From: Dechloromonas sp.
Lineage (GTDB): Bacteria; Pseudomonadota; Gammaproteobacteria; Burkholderiales; Rhodocyclaceae
Direction of reading: 5' to 3'
Assembly (NCBI GenBank): GCA_016790815.1
Contig: JAEUOG010000018.1
Coordinates: 1 to 64,000 of the forward strand
Length of the DNA stretch: 64,000 bases
Shown here: in pieces, positions 49,484-59,222 of the stretch
Numbering within the stretch: the first letter of the stretch is position 1
Layout of the letters: each line of letters begins with the position of its first letter
Notes under the pieces: generated by a model
Database searches by the model: none
Seen by the model: only the letters and a program-made list of their open reading frames with translations
What the model was told of the DNA's origin: nothing
Position numbers and translations under genes: made by a program

Positions 49484-50765
49484 TGGCGGCTAATCCATAG
49501 GCGTTGTAAGGCAAAGCCTTGGCAATGCGGAGCGCTGCATTTTTAGCATCGCGCAGATCAACAACCTTATAGGCTCGTACTTGTTGCTTGCCGGCATCGA
49601 GCATCACCACTACCCGTGGCTTGGAACGCTGCACACGATTCTGCTGGATAACGACTCCCACTTCGCCGGAATTCAGCTCAACCAGGGTACCGATGGGGTA
49701 AAGGCCAACACATTGAACGAATTGCTCCATCAAGGCCGGACTGAACAGCTTGCCGCGCAAATTGTGCAGCTCCTCCAACGCCTCCTGATGGCCCAAGGCA
49801 CTACGGTACGGCTTGTCCTTCAGCATTGCACAGAATGAGTCTGCAAGACCTGCAATCTCTGCTGCGGTACCAAGTTGCTCAAATTTAAGGCCGCGCGGGT
49901 AGCCACTCCCATCCCAACGCTCATGATGCCGCGATACGGTGACGATAACCTCATGCGGGAGAGTGGCTTGGGAATAGAGCAATTCAAGCGAGCTTGCCAC
50001 ATGGGAGCGAATGGTATTCAACTCATCTGTCGAAAACTGGGTTTCTTTTCTTAGCAATTCGGCGGAGATTTGAATCTTGCCTATATCCTGCATCAACCCA
50101 ACCAGTCCCAGTTCGAGCAAGCGCTGGTCGCGCCATCCGATGTGGGAACCCAGAAGCATCATGTTAACTGCCACTTCCATGGCATGGTCAAAACTATACT
50201 GGTCGAACTGTTTCAGGCGGAGCAACCACATCACCGCATCAGGATTGCGCTGCAGGCTGCCGGTTATGTCCCGCAGACCTTCCCGAAGAGGGGCAACATC
50301 GACATTCTGACCTTCGGAAAAAAGCCTGAAGGCCTCCGTCAGCGCGCCAGACAGCAGATCGTAACGCGGCTCGATATACGAGAGCTCCCGAGACAGTTCG
50401 CGTGCATCGTCGTTATCCTTTTGGCTATGCAGAAAATCCAGAAAACGACGCCGGCGCGACTTGTGTTTTTCTGCTACCGAAGAAATCGTGCCCAAGCGGC
50501 CGGATGAATCGTCCTCAACCTGCACCCTTTGAAAAAGCGATGCTTTCAGCGGGCCATCTTTCCCATGTTTGGGAGGGGCGTAGTGCTCATTCAGCGAGCG
50601 TGAGCGATCAATGTAAACAAACCGGCATTTGGTTTGAAAAATATCGACCTGCTCCGGCGTCGAAATGACGAAGCCTTGGAAAGCAAAGGTAAATTCTGCC
50701 CAAGGACAATCCGGCTCCGCAACGAACATGCCAATTTTTAGATCAGCGACCGATACTATTTCCAT
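49464..50765 (-). CDS. DUF3391-HD-GYP protein with altered HD motif (QD)
   Basis: 433 residues. An N-terminal DUF3391-type domain (VADLKIGMFV onward) precedes an HD-GYP domain (about 180-380). The catalytic HD is changed: the sequence reads LMQDIGK (Gln226-Asp227, codon CAG). The HHERWDGSGYP block is intact. Loss of a metal-ligand histidine may reduce or alter phosphodiesterase activity. A C-terminal beta-rich segment (about 355-410) follows. It overlaps the EAL gene downstream by 20 bases, so an active EAL protein is paired with an atypical HD-GYP protein. Confidence 0.9.
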   Translation of the reverse strand: MEIVSVADLKIGMFVAEPDCPWAEFTFAFQGFVISTPEQVDIFQTKCRFVYIDRSRSLNEHYAPPKHGKDGPLKASLFQRVQVEDDSSGRLGTISSVAEKHKSRRRRFLDFLHSQKDNDDARELSRELSYIEPRYDLLSGALTEAFRLFSEGQNVDVAPLREGLRDITGSLQRNPDAVMWLLRLKQFDQYSFDHAMEVAVNMMLLGSHIGWRDQRLLELGLVGLMQDIGKIQISAELLRKETQFSTDELNTIRSHVASSLELLYSQATLPHEVIVTVSRHHERWDGSGYPRGLKFEQLGTAAEIAGLADSFCAMLKDKPYRSALGHQEALEELHNLRGKLFSPALMEQFVQCVGLYPIGTLVELNSGEVGVVIQQNRVQRSKPRVVVMLDAGKQQVRAYKVVDLRDAKNAALRIAKALPYNAYGLAANDYYLG

Positions 50766-50780
50766 TGTCTCTCTTCTGAA

Positions 50781-51497
50781 TCAACTCTCAAGCGCCAGTT
50801 GTCGCAAGCCCTCCAGCGGAAGATTGTGCGTCACCGAGTGAGGAATGACAAGAAGATGTCCGATCCGCGCCGCATTCCCTCCGGACAGCAGGCATTGCGC
50901 GTCGGCATCGCCAAGCCGGGAGAACGCCCGCTCAATCGCCCCGGCCTGAGCCTCGAGTGCGCCGGAAACGATTGCATCATCGGTCCCGCGAGGAAGGGGG
51001 GAATACACGCCGTTGGCAAAAGGCAAGGCTGCAGTCTCCCGAGCCAGCGAACGCAACATAAGGTCGAAGCCCGGAACGATCAGGCCGCCAAGGAAGTTGC
51101 CATCGGCGTCGAGGGTATCGATGGTCGTTGCCGTTCCCGCCATGACAACGATGGCCGCCGTACGGCTCAGGCCACGGGCGCCGATCAGCGCGCACCAGCG
51201 GTCTACGCCCAGTTGTTCGGGTTTCAGATATTGGTTGGTGACTCCGCAGCGCCGATGCTCGGAGCGCACCTCCTGCATGGCCGGCCGCCAAGGCGCGAGC
51301 TGCTCGCGGATTCGCCCGCCAGCCTCGGCGCCAGCTACGTTGGCAAGCATGACCTTGACGGGATGCGGCCAGTCACTGAGCAGTTGCCTGAGCTGCTCGA
51401 CCTCGGCGTGCGCAACCGCGCCTTGGGCGAGCCATTGCTGGCCATCATGCACCCCCCATTTGATACGGCTATTGCCGCTGTCGAGGCAGACGATCAT
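50781..51497 (-). CDS. coaX: CoaX, type III pantothenate kinase
   Basis: First step of CoA synthesis, the K+-dependent, feedback-insensitive type. ASKHA-fold motifs: phosphate loop LDSGNSRIKWG, VDRWCALIGA and VMAGTATTID. 238 residues. Its ATG overlaps the birA stop by four bases, and birA-coaX is a conserved pair. coaD is also in this window. Confidence 0.95.
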   Translation of the reverse strand: MIVCLDSGNSRIKWGVHDGQQWLAQGAVAHAEVEQLRQLLSDWPHPVKVMLANVAGAEAGGRIREQLAPWRPAMQEVRSEHRRCGVTNQYLKPEQLGVDRWCALIGARGLSRTAAIVVMAGTATTIDTLDADGNFLGGLIVPGFDLMLRSLARETAALPFANGVYSPLPRGTDDAIVSGALEAQAGAIERAFSRLGDADAQCLLSGGNAARIGHLLVIPHSVTHNLPLEGLRQLALES

Positions 51498-52285
51498 GCG
51501 CGGCGCAGGCTGACGTCGCCGGAAAAGATACGTTCGATCCCGGCGCTGGTTTCGAGCAGCAAGGCGCCGTCATCATCGACGCCCAGACAGCGGCCGCGCT
51601 TCGGATCTTCACCCTCGCCAAGGACTTGCACGGCCTGATCCTGCCACGCGTGGTAGCTGTGCCATTTCATTTTCAGCCCAAAAAACCGGTTGACCGTGAA
51701 ATCGTCGAGTACGGCCGCCAATTGGCCGAGGATGGCGGACAGTACGTCGTGGCGGTCGACGGGGAGAGGACAAGCCTGGCTCAACCCGGCCGCCGGCTGT
51801 GGCAGATCATCTGACGGTGGCGCAAGGTTGAGGCCGATGCCGATAATCGCCTGCGTTCCTCGGCGGTCAGACGAGAGTTCGATCAGTATGCCGGCCAGCT
51901 TGGCGAAATCGTCGCCGGAACGCAGCAGCACGTCATTCGGCCATTTCAGACTAACGCCCCTGGCACCCAGGCTTTCCATGGCCTCTGCGAGGGCGATACC
52001 GACAGACAGCGACAAACCGCTCAGGGTGGATGCATTGCCGGGAAAGCGCCAGAGCAGCGAAAAGGTCAGGCTGGATTCAGGCGAAGACAGCCAGTTGCGC
52101 CCACGCCGTCCGCGCCCGGCGCTTTGCCTGTCGGCGACGATGACTGAGCCGGACGGCACGCCGCGCTCAGCCCGCCGCAACAATTCGCTGTTGGTCGAAT
52201 CGCACTCGTCCAGCGCGTCAACATCGAAGCGGCCGGCCAGATTGCCCAGCCGGGTCTTCAACAAAACGGGATCGATCAGTGCCAT
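51494..52285 (-). CDS. birA: BirA, biotin-[acetyl-CoA carboxylase] ligase (catalytic form without DNA-binding domain)
   Basis: Biotinylates the carboxyl carrier protein via biotinyl-AMP. The GRGRRGRNW loop, LKWPNDVLL and the C-terminal GVDDDGALLLET domain are present. Starting at MALIDPVLL gives 263 residues and no helix-turn-helix, so it should be a ligase only, not a bio-operon repressor; an ATG 28 codons upstream would run into ntrC. It follows ntrC by 10 bases on the same strand. Confidence 0.93.
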   Translation of the reverse strand: MALIDPVLLKTRLGNLAGRFDVDALDECDSTNSELLRRAERGVPSGSVIVADRQSAGRGRRGRNWLSSPESSLTFSLLWRFPGNASTLSGLSLSVGIALAEAMESLGARGVSLKWPNDVLLRSGDDFAKLAGILIELSSDRRGTQAIIGIGLNLAPPSDDLPQPAAGLSQACPLPVDRHDVLSAILGQLAAVLDDFTVNRFFGLKMKWHSYHAWQDQAVQVLGEGEDPKRGRCLGVDDDGALLLETSAGIERIFSGDVSLRRA

Positions 52286-52295
52286 GCGGCGGATT

Positions 52296-53723
52296 TTACT
52301 CCGCTGCGTGCTCCTTGCCGCCATCGATGCCGAGTTCGGCAATCTTCCGGGTGATCGTGTTGCGTCCAATGCCGAGCGCCTGCGCGGCTTCGATCCTCCT
52401 GCCGCCGGAATGGGCCAGTGCGCGGGCGATCAGGATGCGTTCGAAAACTTGCGACAGAACGCCGTGGATGTCCGGAATGCCACGCGCCAGCATGCGATCG
52501 GCCTCGCCTTCCAGCGCGCTTTCCCAGTCGTTGGCCTGTGAAGCCGGCGTCGCTTCGCGCAACTCGCCGGGCAGGTCGCTGACATCGACCTGCTGGCCGG
52601 GGGCCATGACGGTCAGCCAGTGACAGAGGTTTTCCAGTTGCCGAACGTTGCCCTGAAAATCCAGACCGCTCATGTAGTTGAGTGCAGCTTCGGTCAGGCG
52701 CTTGGCATCGACACCCAACTCCCGCGCACTCTTTTGCAAGAAATGGCGGGCCAGCAAGGGAATATCTTCCCGCCGCTCGCGCAGGGCCGGCAGGCGGATG
52801 CGAATGACGTTCAGGCGATGGAAAAGGTCTTCACGGAACAGGCCATCCTTGACCCGCGTATCGAGGTTCTGGTGCGTCGCCGCGATGACGCGCACATTCG
52901 CCTTGATCGGCGAATGGCCGCCGACGCGGTAGAAATGGCCGTCCGACAGGACTCGCAGCAGGCGGGTCTGCAACTCGGCCGGCATGTCGCCGATTTCGTC
53001 GAGGAACAACGTGCCGCTTTCGGCCTGCTCGAAACGTCCGCGCCGCTGGGCCTGGGCGCCAGTAAAAGCGCCGCGCTCATGGCCGAAGAGTTCCGATTCG
53101 AGCAAATCCTTCGGGATCGCCGCCGTGTTGATGGCGATGAACGGCTTGTCGGCGCGCGGGCTGTGACGGTGCAGGGCACGCGCCACCAGTTCCTTGCCAG
53201 AACCGGACTCGCCGGTAATCAGCACAGTTGCATGCGACAGGGCCAACCGGCCGATGGCACGGAAAACCTCCTGCATGGCCGGCGCCTGACCGAGGATCTC
53301 CGGGACCAGTCCCTCTTCCTCTATTGCACCACTTTGGTGCATCGATTCATCAATGGCGCGCCGAATCAGCTCGACCGCTTGGTCAACGTCAAAGGGTTTA
53401 GGCAGGTATTCGAAGGCCCCCCCCTGGAAGGCAGCAACGGCGCTTTCCAGATCAGAGTAGGCGGTCATGATGATGACCGGCACCGAAGGGAATCGGGTTT
53501 TTACTTCCTGCAGCAGCTCCAGCCCAGACTGACCGGGCATGCGGATGTCGGACATCAGCACTTGTGGCGGCTCCACGCCTTGCTCCAGCAGCGAAATGGC
53601 CTCGCTGGCCGAGGCAAAACTCTTGAACGGAATACCTTCGCGGGACAGGGTTTTTTCCAGCACCCAGCGAATGGAGCGATCATCGTCTACGACCCAGACC
53701 GGTTTCATATTTTGTTGGCTCAT
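52296..53723 (-). CDS. ntrC: NtrC, nitrogen regulation response regulator (sigma-54 activator)
   Basis: 475 residues: receiver with the DDD acidic cluster and SDIRMP phospho-acceptor (Asp59; Asp54 if the second Met, at 53708, is the start, as in enterobacteria). The AAA+ domain has GESGSGKE Walker A and intact GAFTGA sigma-54 contact loop. A C-terminal Fis-type HTH has AAQALGIGRNTITRK. It is activated by NtrB under nitrogen limitation. NtrC-like palindromes and a sigma-54 promoter are visible upstream of glnA in this window. Confidence 0.96.
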   Translation of the reverse strand: MSQQNMKPVWVVDDDRSIRWVLEKTLSREGIPFKSFASASEAISLLEQGVEPPQVLMSDIRMPGQSGLELLQEVKTRFPSVPVIIMTAYSDLESAVAAFQGGAFEYLPKPFDVDQAVELIRRAIDESMHQSGAIEEEGLVPEILGQAPAMQEVFRAIGRLALSHATVLITGESGSGKELVARALHRHSPRADKPFIAINTAAIPKDLLESELFGHERGAFTGAQAQRRGRFEQAESGTLFLDEIGDMPAELQTRLLRVLSDGHFYRVGGHSPIKANVRVIAATHQNLDTRVKDGLFREDLFHRLNVIRIRLPALRERREDIPLLARHFLQKSARELGVDAKRLTEAALNYMSGLDFQGNVRQLENLCHWLTVMAPGQQVDVSDLPGELREATPASQANDWESALEGEADRMLARGIPDIHGVLSQVFERILIARALAHSGGRRIEAAQALGIGRNTITRKIAELGIDGGKEHAAE

Positions 53724-53757
53724 TTTGTGTTCAGAATGGCCATAACCGAAGCAAGAC

Positions 53758-54819
53758 TCAAGCCTGCTCTACCGGCAGGTTCAGCGTGAAGACCGTTTGC
53801 CCGGGGCGGCTGACACAATTGATCGTGCCGTGGTGATGCTGGATGAAGTTCTGCGCGATGGTCAGCCCCAAACCACTGCCCCCTTCACGCCCGGAGACCA
53901 GCGGATAAAACATGCGCTCGCGGATTGCATCGGGAATCCCCGGGCCATTGTCCATGACCTTGATTTCCATGGCCAGGCGATAGCGTTTCTTGGCTAGCGT
54001 CACCTGCCGCAGCGAACGGGTACGAAGGGCGATCTCGCCCTCCCCCCCCATGGCCTGCGCAGCGTTGCGGGCAATATTGAGGACGGCCTGGATCAGCTGC
54101 TCACGATCGCCGACCAGTTCCGGGAGGCTCGTGTCGTAATCACGACGAACGGTCAAAGAACCCGGAAACTCCGCAGTCAGCAGACTGCGTACCCGCTCGA
54201 GGATTTCATGGATATTGACCGTTGTCGGCAACATTGCCCGGTGCGGAGTAAGCAGACGCTGCATCAAGTCCTGCAGGCGGTCGGCCTCCTTGATGATGAC
54301 CTGCGTGTACTCCTTGAGCGAAGGATTGCCCAGTTCGTGCTCCAGCAACTGGGCTGCACCCCGTATGCCACCGAGCGGATTCTTGATCTCGTGAGCCAGG
54401 TTCCGGATCAATTCGCGACTGACCTGCTGCTGCTCGATCAGGCGCTCTTCGCGGGTGGCCGCGAGATGGTGCTGGATCGGCTGCAACTCGAGCAGCAGGC
54501 GGACGCCGGGCGCGATATCCGGGCGTAACGGCGTCACGGTGCAGTTTATGTTGAGCGAATCGCCATCACTGCGTTTCAATTCGACGTTCTGGCCGGTGTA
54601 ACCCCAGCTGTTGTTCAAGCCGTTATCGAGCGCCGACTGCAAGGTTGCCGAAAAGGTGCATACTTCTGCCAGTCTCTTGCCGAGCACAATGCGGCCACTG
54701 ACAGCAAGCAGGTTTTCACCTGCAGCATTGATGTAACGGATAGCCAGACCGTCATCGAGCAGGAGCACCGCCGATGCCAGCAGATCAAGGCCGGCGAAGG
54801 AAGAATGGGTAACGTTCAT
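53758..54819 (-). CDS. ntrB: NtrB, nitrogen regulation sensor histidine kinase
   Basis: 353 residues: N-terminal PAS domain (about 10-115), dimerisation/phosphoacceptor helix with NLAHEIKNPLGGIRGAAQLL (His143), and an HATPase with DNGPGIP and GGSGLGL. Cytosolic; its activity is normally set by PII protein. Starting at MNVTHSSFAGLDLL matches NtrB N-termini; a longer frame upstream lacks support. ntrC begins 34 bases downstream. Divergent from the RND genes. Confidence 0.96.
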   Translation of the reverse strand: MNVTHSSFAGLDLLASAVLLLDDGLAIRYINAAGENLLAVSGRIVLGKRLAEVCTFSATLQSALDNGLNNSWGYTGQNVELKRSDGDSLNINCTVTPLRPDIAPGVRLLLELQPIQHHLAATREERLIEQQQVSRELIRNLAHEIKNPLGGIRGAAQLLEHELGNPSLKEYTQVIIKEADRLQDLMQRLLTPHRAMLPTTVNIHEILERVRSLLTAEFPGSLTVRRDYDTSLPELVGDREQLIQAVLNIARNAAQAMGGEGEIALRTRSLRQVTLAKKRYRLAMEIKVMDNGPGIPDAIRERMFYPLVSGREGGSGLGLTIAQNFIQHHHGTINCVSRPGQTVFTLNLPVEQA

Positions 54820-54920
54820 GCCAGCATTGTAGCGATTCGGCACCCCCCGTTGATGACAACTTGCGTTACTGACCCATCGTTCATTATCATCTGTACACCA
54901 CCCTCCGGCCACTCGCCCCA

Positions 54921-56009
54921 ATGATCAAGATCGCTTCTTTCATCGCCACATCCTTGCTGGTACTTGCCACCACGCTTGGGGGATGCAGCAGGGACCAGCC
55001 ACCACCGCCATCCACCCGCATCGCGCTGGTTCAGGCTGCAACGGACGCACAGCAGGCAAGAGGCTCCTTCACCGGCGAAATCCGCGCCCGGCATGAGGTT
55101 GATCTGGCTTTCCGCGTTGGCGGGAAGATAGCCGCCCGCCTGGTCGATGCCGGCACCGAGATAAAGGCCGGTCAGCCGCTGGCCCGGCTTGAACCAGCCG
55201 ATCTGGAACTAGCTGCCGCGGCCACCCGCGCCCAACTGGCCGCTACTGAAAGCGAGCACGCCACGGCGCGCGCCGAGCGCGAACGCTACGTCGGCCTGCT
55301 CGCCAAGAAATTCGTCAGCCAGGCGGCTTTTGACGCCAAGGAGAATGCTTTCAACAGCGCCAAGGCGCGGCTCGAACAGGCTCGCACGCAAAGCCACATC
55401 AGTGGAAATCAGCGCAGCTATGGAACGCTGAGCAGCGAATTTCCCGCCATCGTCACGGCCGTTGTCGCCGATGCCGGCCAGGTGATCAGCGCCGGCCAGA
55501 CCGTAATGCGCGTCGCGCGGCCGGAAGAGAAGGAAGTCGCCATCGCCGTTCCCGAAAGCCGTCTGGCCGAACTGAAAGCGGCCAGAAATCTGGCAGTCAG
55601 CCTGTGGGCCGACCCGAAAATGACTTTGCGCGGGGAGTTACGCGAGTTGTCACCTGCCGCCGACCCGGCAACCCGTACGTACGCCGCACGCATCCGCATC
55701 CTTAATCCGCCCCCTGAAGTTCGCCTCGGCATGACGGCACGCGTCGCCCTCGATAGGGCCGCCGAAAGCACACTGCTTGTCCCGCTGAGCGCCGTGATCG
55801 ATCTTGGGCAGGGGCCGCTGGTCCGCGTTGCCAAGGACGGCAAGATTGCCTCGCGTGCGGTCCAGGTTGCCCGCTTCCGCGAAGATGGCGTCGAACTGAG
55901 CGGCGGACTGGAGGCAGGCGAGCTGGTCGTCATCAGCGGCGCTGGCCGACTGGTCGACGGCCAGCAAGTGTTGGCGAAGGTAGCAACGACACCGGATCGG
56001 CAGCGCTGA
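54921..56009 (+). CDS. RND efflux periplasmic adaptor lipoprotein
   Basis: Membrane-fusion protein of 362 residues with lipobox LGGC (Cys22). Barrel-sandwich halves (DLAFRVGGKIAARLVDAGTEIKAGQ), an alpha-helical hairpin (about 85-150) and a beta-barrel with C-terminal membrane-proximal domain follow. It bridges the RND pump and an outer-membrane channel. No outer-membrane factor gene is adjacent, so a TolC-like protein from elsewhere must be used. The pump gene starts 4 bases later. Confidence 0.94.
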   Translation: MIKIASFIATSLLVLATTLGGCSRDQPPPPSTRIALVQAATDAQQARGSFTGEIRARHEVDLAFRVGGKIAARLVDAGTEIKAGQPLARLEPADLELAAAATRAQLAATESEHATARAERERYVGLLAKKFVSQAAFDAKENAFNSAKARLEQARTQSHISGNQRSYGTLSSEFPAIVTAVVADAGQVISAGQTVMRVARPEEKEVAIAVPESRLAELKAARNLAVSLWADPKMTLRGELRELSPAADPATRTYAARIRILNPPPEVRLGMTARVALDRAAESTLLVPLSAVIDLGQGPLVRVAKDGKIASRAVQVARFREDGVELSGGLEAGELVVISGAGRLVDGQQVLAKVATTPDRQR

Positions 56010-56012
56010 TCG

Positions 56013-59000
56013 ATGAGCCACCGCTTCAACCTCTCGGACTGGACGCTGCACCATCGCACGCTGGTCGGCTACTTTCTGCTCGCCATCGCACTGATGGGTG
56101 TGTTTGCCTACGGGAAGCTCGGCCAGGCTGAAGACCCCCCCTTCACCTTCAAGATAATGGTGATCCGCAGTTTCTGGCCCGGTGCCACGGCGCGCCAGGT
56201 CGAGCAGCAACTGACTGACAAGATCGAAAAAAAGCTTCAGGAAACACCGTTCATCGACCGCGTTTCCAGTTTCTCCCGCCCAGGCGAATCGACTGTGATG
56301 TTCTTCGCCAAGGACAGCACGCCGCCGGCCACTGTGCCTGACGTTTTCTATCAGGTTCGCAAGAAGATTGGCGACATCCGACACACCCTGCCAGCCGGCA
56401 TTCAGGGGCCGTTCTTCAACGACGAGTACGGTGACGTTTTTGGCAATATTTATGCGTTGACCGCAGAAGGCTTCGATTACCCGCAACTCAAGGACCAGGC
56501 GGAGCGCATTCGCGATGAACTGCTGCGCGTACCACAGGTTGGCAAGGTAGAAATCTTCGGCATTCAGGACGAGAAGATTTTCGTCGAGCTATCGAATGCC
56601 AAACTGGCCACACTGGGCATCGATCAGGCGACCATCGTCCAGGCGATGAATCAGCAGAATGCCGTAGCCAGCACCGGCTTCTTCGAAACGGCCAGCGAGC
56701 GCATTCAGGTTCGCCCCGGCGGCGCTTTCAACAGCGTGCAGGCTGTCGCCGACACCCTGATCCGCGCTGGCGGCCGCAGTTTCCGGCTCGGCGATATCGC
56801 CGACATTCGGCGCGGCACCATCGACCCGCCGGCCACCCAGGTTCGCTTTGGCGGCAAGCCCTCTCTTGCCATTGCTGTCTCGATGGCCAAGGGCGGCGAC
56901 ATCATCGAACTCGGCAAGGCCCTGAACAGCCGCGTCGGCAAGCTGCAGGAAGCCTTGCCGGTAGGCGTCGAAATTGGCGTGGCAACCAGTCAGCCTGACG
57001 CGGTCGCGCGCTCGGTCAAGGCCTTCACGCAGGCGCTGGCCGAAGCGGTGATCGTCGTGCTGCTCGTCACCTTCATCAGCCTTGGCATCCGTACCGGACT
57101 GGTCGTCGCCCTGTCCATTCCGCTCGTGCTGGCGGCTACCTTCCTTGCCATGTACCTGTTCAACGTCGGGCTGCACAAGGTTTCGCTTGGGGCGCTGGTG
57201 CTGGCGCTCGGTTTGCTGGTCGACGATGCGATCATTGCCGTCGAGATGATGTGGGTGAAGATGGAGCAGGGCTGGGAGCGCACTCGCGCGGCATCCTTCG
57301 CCTACACCAGCACGGCCGGGCCGATGCTCTCCGGCACGCTGGTCACCGTCGCCGGGTTCATTCCGATTGCGCTGGCCAAGTCGGCAACTGGCGAATACGC
57401 CTTCGCCTTCTTCCAGATCAACGCGGTCGCCCTGCTCATTTCATGGCTGGCCGCCGTCGTCGCCATTCCCTGGCTCGGCTACAAGCTGCTGCCCAACCCG
57501 CACGCAGCTCGCCAGAGCGGCGGCCTGGAGAAACGCCTGCCCCGCCTCGCCCGCCTGGCCGACAAGCTCGGCCTCAACGGCCCGGCCCACGCCGAAGATC
57601 ACGATGTCTATGGCACCCCGTTTTATACGCGTTTTCGCCGGCTGGTCACTTGGTGCGTCAGCCGACGCTGGCTGATCATTGGCGTCACTGTCGTTCTGTT
57701 TGCGCTATCCATCGTCGGCATGATGAAGGTACAGAAGCAGTTCTTCCCGAACTCGACCCGCCTTGAACTCAATGTTGAATTGCGACTGCCCGAGGGTGCG
57801 TCCATCGCCGCTATCGATGCCGAAGCAAAAAAACTAGAGCTCTGGCTGGCCAACGACAAAGCGGAGTTCGACCAGTTCGAGCACTACATTTCATTCGTCG
57901 GCTCCGGCGCGCCGCGCTATTACCTCGGGCTGGACCAGCAACTGCCGGCCAGCAACGTCAGCCAGTTTGTCATCGTCACGCGCGATGTCGCGTCGCGCGA
58001 AGCCGTCCGCGGTCGACTGATCAAACTGTTCGAAAACGAGCCCTTTGCCGCCCGTGGCAACATCGCCCGCATTGAAAATGGCCCGCCGGTCGGTTATCCC
58101 GTGCAGTACCGCATTTCCGGCGAAGACGTTGCCACACTGCGCCTGGTCGCCGCTCGGATCGCATCAGTGATGCGCCAAAACAACGAGTTGTCCAACGTCA
58201 ACGTCGATTGGAGCGAACTCTCGAAGTCGGTCGAGATCGAGATCGATCAGGACAAGGCCCGCCTGCTCGGTGTCTCCAGTCAGGATATTTCCGCGCTTCT
58301 CAACATGTCCCTGAACGGCTACACGGTGACCAACTACCGGGAGGGCGAGAAGAGCATCGACGTCATATTGCGAGGGGACCGCGAGGAGCGCAGCCACCTC
58401 TCCTCACTTGCCGACCTGTCGGTGCCGACGCGCGCCGGCAAGAGCGTCCCGCTGAGCCAGATCGGTCGCCTCAAGCACAGCTTCGAACCGGGTCTTATCT
58501 GGCGTCGCGACCGCATTCCAACGATCACGGTGCGCGGCAATCTCTACGGGAAGACTCAGCCCGCTACCGTCGTCGACAGCATCAAGCCCGAGATCGATGC
58601 CATCCAGGCCAGCCTGCCCGACGGCTATCGCATCGCCACCGGCGGATCGGCCGAGGAGTCATCCAAGGGCTCCGGCTCGGTCATGGCCGGCATTCCGCTC
58701 TTCGTGCTGGCCGTGATCACGATCCTGATGATCCAGTTGCAAAGCGTTTCGCGCGTCATCATGGTCTTGCTGACGGCGCCGCTCGGCATCATCGGCATCG
58801 CGCTATTCCTGCTTGTTTTCCGCCAACCTTTCGGCTTCATGGCCCTGCTCGGCACGATCGCGCTGTTCGGCATGATCATGCGCAACTCCGTGATTCTGGT
58901 CGATCAGATCGAGCAGGATATGGCTGCCGGCAAACCACGCCACGAAGCGATTGTCGAATCGACCGTACGGCGCTTCCGCCCCATCGTGCTGACTGCTGCA

Positions 59001-59171
59001 GCGGCTGTGCTGGCGATGATTCCGCTGTCGCGCAACGACTTCTTCGGCCCGATGGCCGTCGCCATCATGGGCGGACTGATCGTTGCCACGGCGCTGACTC
59101 TGCTCTTTTTGCCATCGCTTTACGCGGCCTGGCACAAGGTCAGGATCAAGGATCAAATTGCGGGTTCGTAG
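56013..59171 (+). CDS. RND family inner-membrane efflux transporter
   Basis: 1052 residues with the AcrB-type layout: TM1, large periplasmic porter loop, TM2-6, second porter loop, TM8-12. The proton-relay pair Asp404-Asp405 sits in TM4 (LGLLVDDAI). Sequence style (AEDPPFTFKIMVIRSFWPGATARQV at the start) fits the hydrophobe/drug branch rather than the heavy-metal branch. The substrate cannot be told from sequence and no regulator is adjacent. Confidence 0.95.
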   Translation: MSHRFNLSDWTLHHRTLVGYFLLAIALMGVFAYGKLGQAEDPPFTFKIMVIRSFWPGATARQVEQQLTDKIEKKLQETPFIDRVSSFSRPGESTVMFFAKDSTPPATVPDVFYQVRKKIGDIRHTLPAGIQGPFFNDEYGDVFGNIYALTAEGFDYPQLKDQAERIRDELLRVPQVGKVEIFGIQDEKIFVELSNAKLATLGIDQATIVQAMNQQNAVASTGFFETASERIQVRPGGAFNSVQAVADTLIRAGGRSFRLGDIADIRRGTIDPPATQVRFGGKPSLAIAVSMAKGGDIIELGKALNSRVGKLQEALPVGVEIGVATSQPDAVARSVKAFTQALAEAVIVVLLVTFISLGIRTGLVVALSIPLVLAATFLAMYLFNVGLHKVSLGALVLALGLLVDDAIIAVEMMWVKMEQGWERTRAASFAYTSTAGPMLSGTLVTVAGFIPIALAKSATGEYAFAFFQINAVALLISWLAAVVAIPWLGYKLLPNPHAARQSGGLEKRLPRLARLADKLGLNGPAHAEDHDVYGTPFYTRFRRLVTWCVSRRWLIIGVTVVLFALSIVGMMKVQKQFFPNSTRLELNVELRLPEGASIAAIDAEAKKLELWLANDKAEFDQFEHYISFVGSGAPRYYLGLDQQLPASNVSQFVIVTRDVASREAVRGRLIKLFENEPFAARGNIARIENGPPVGYPVQYRISGEDVATLRLVAARIASVMRQNNELSNVNVDWSELSKSVEIEIDQDKARLLGVSSQDISALLNMSLNGYTVTNYREGEKSIDVILRGDREERSHLSSLADLSVPTRAGKSVPLSQIGRLKHSFEPGLIWRRDRIPTITVRGNLYGKTQPATVVDSIKPEIDAIQASLPDGYRIATGGSAEESSKGSGSVMAGIPLFVLAVITILMIQLQSVSRVIMVLLTAPLGIIGIALFLLVFRQPFGFMALLGTIALFGMIMRNSVILVDQIEQDMAAGKPRHEAIVESTVRRFRPIVLTAAAAVLAMIPLSRNDFFGPMAVAIMGGLIVATALTLLFLPSLYAAWHKVRIKDQIAGS

Positions 59172-59176
59172 GAAAA

Positions 59177-59206
59177 GCATAGGGCGCCTCGGCGCCCTAT
59201 GCTTTC
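59177..59206 (+). terminator. Terminator-like hairpin after the RND operon
   Basis: Perfect 12-bp inverted repeat GCATAGGGCGCC/GGCGCCCTATGC with a 2-base spacer, 5 bases after the stop and followed by TTTC. The stem is very strong and the T run short. Confidence 0.75.
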
Positions 59207-59222
59207 ATAACCATCACACCGG

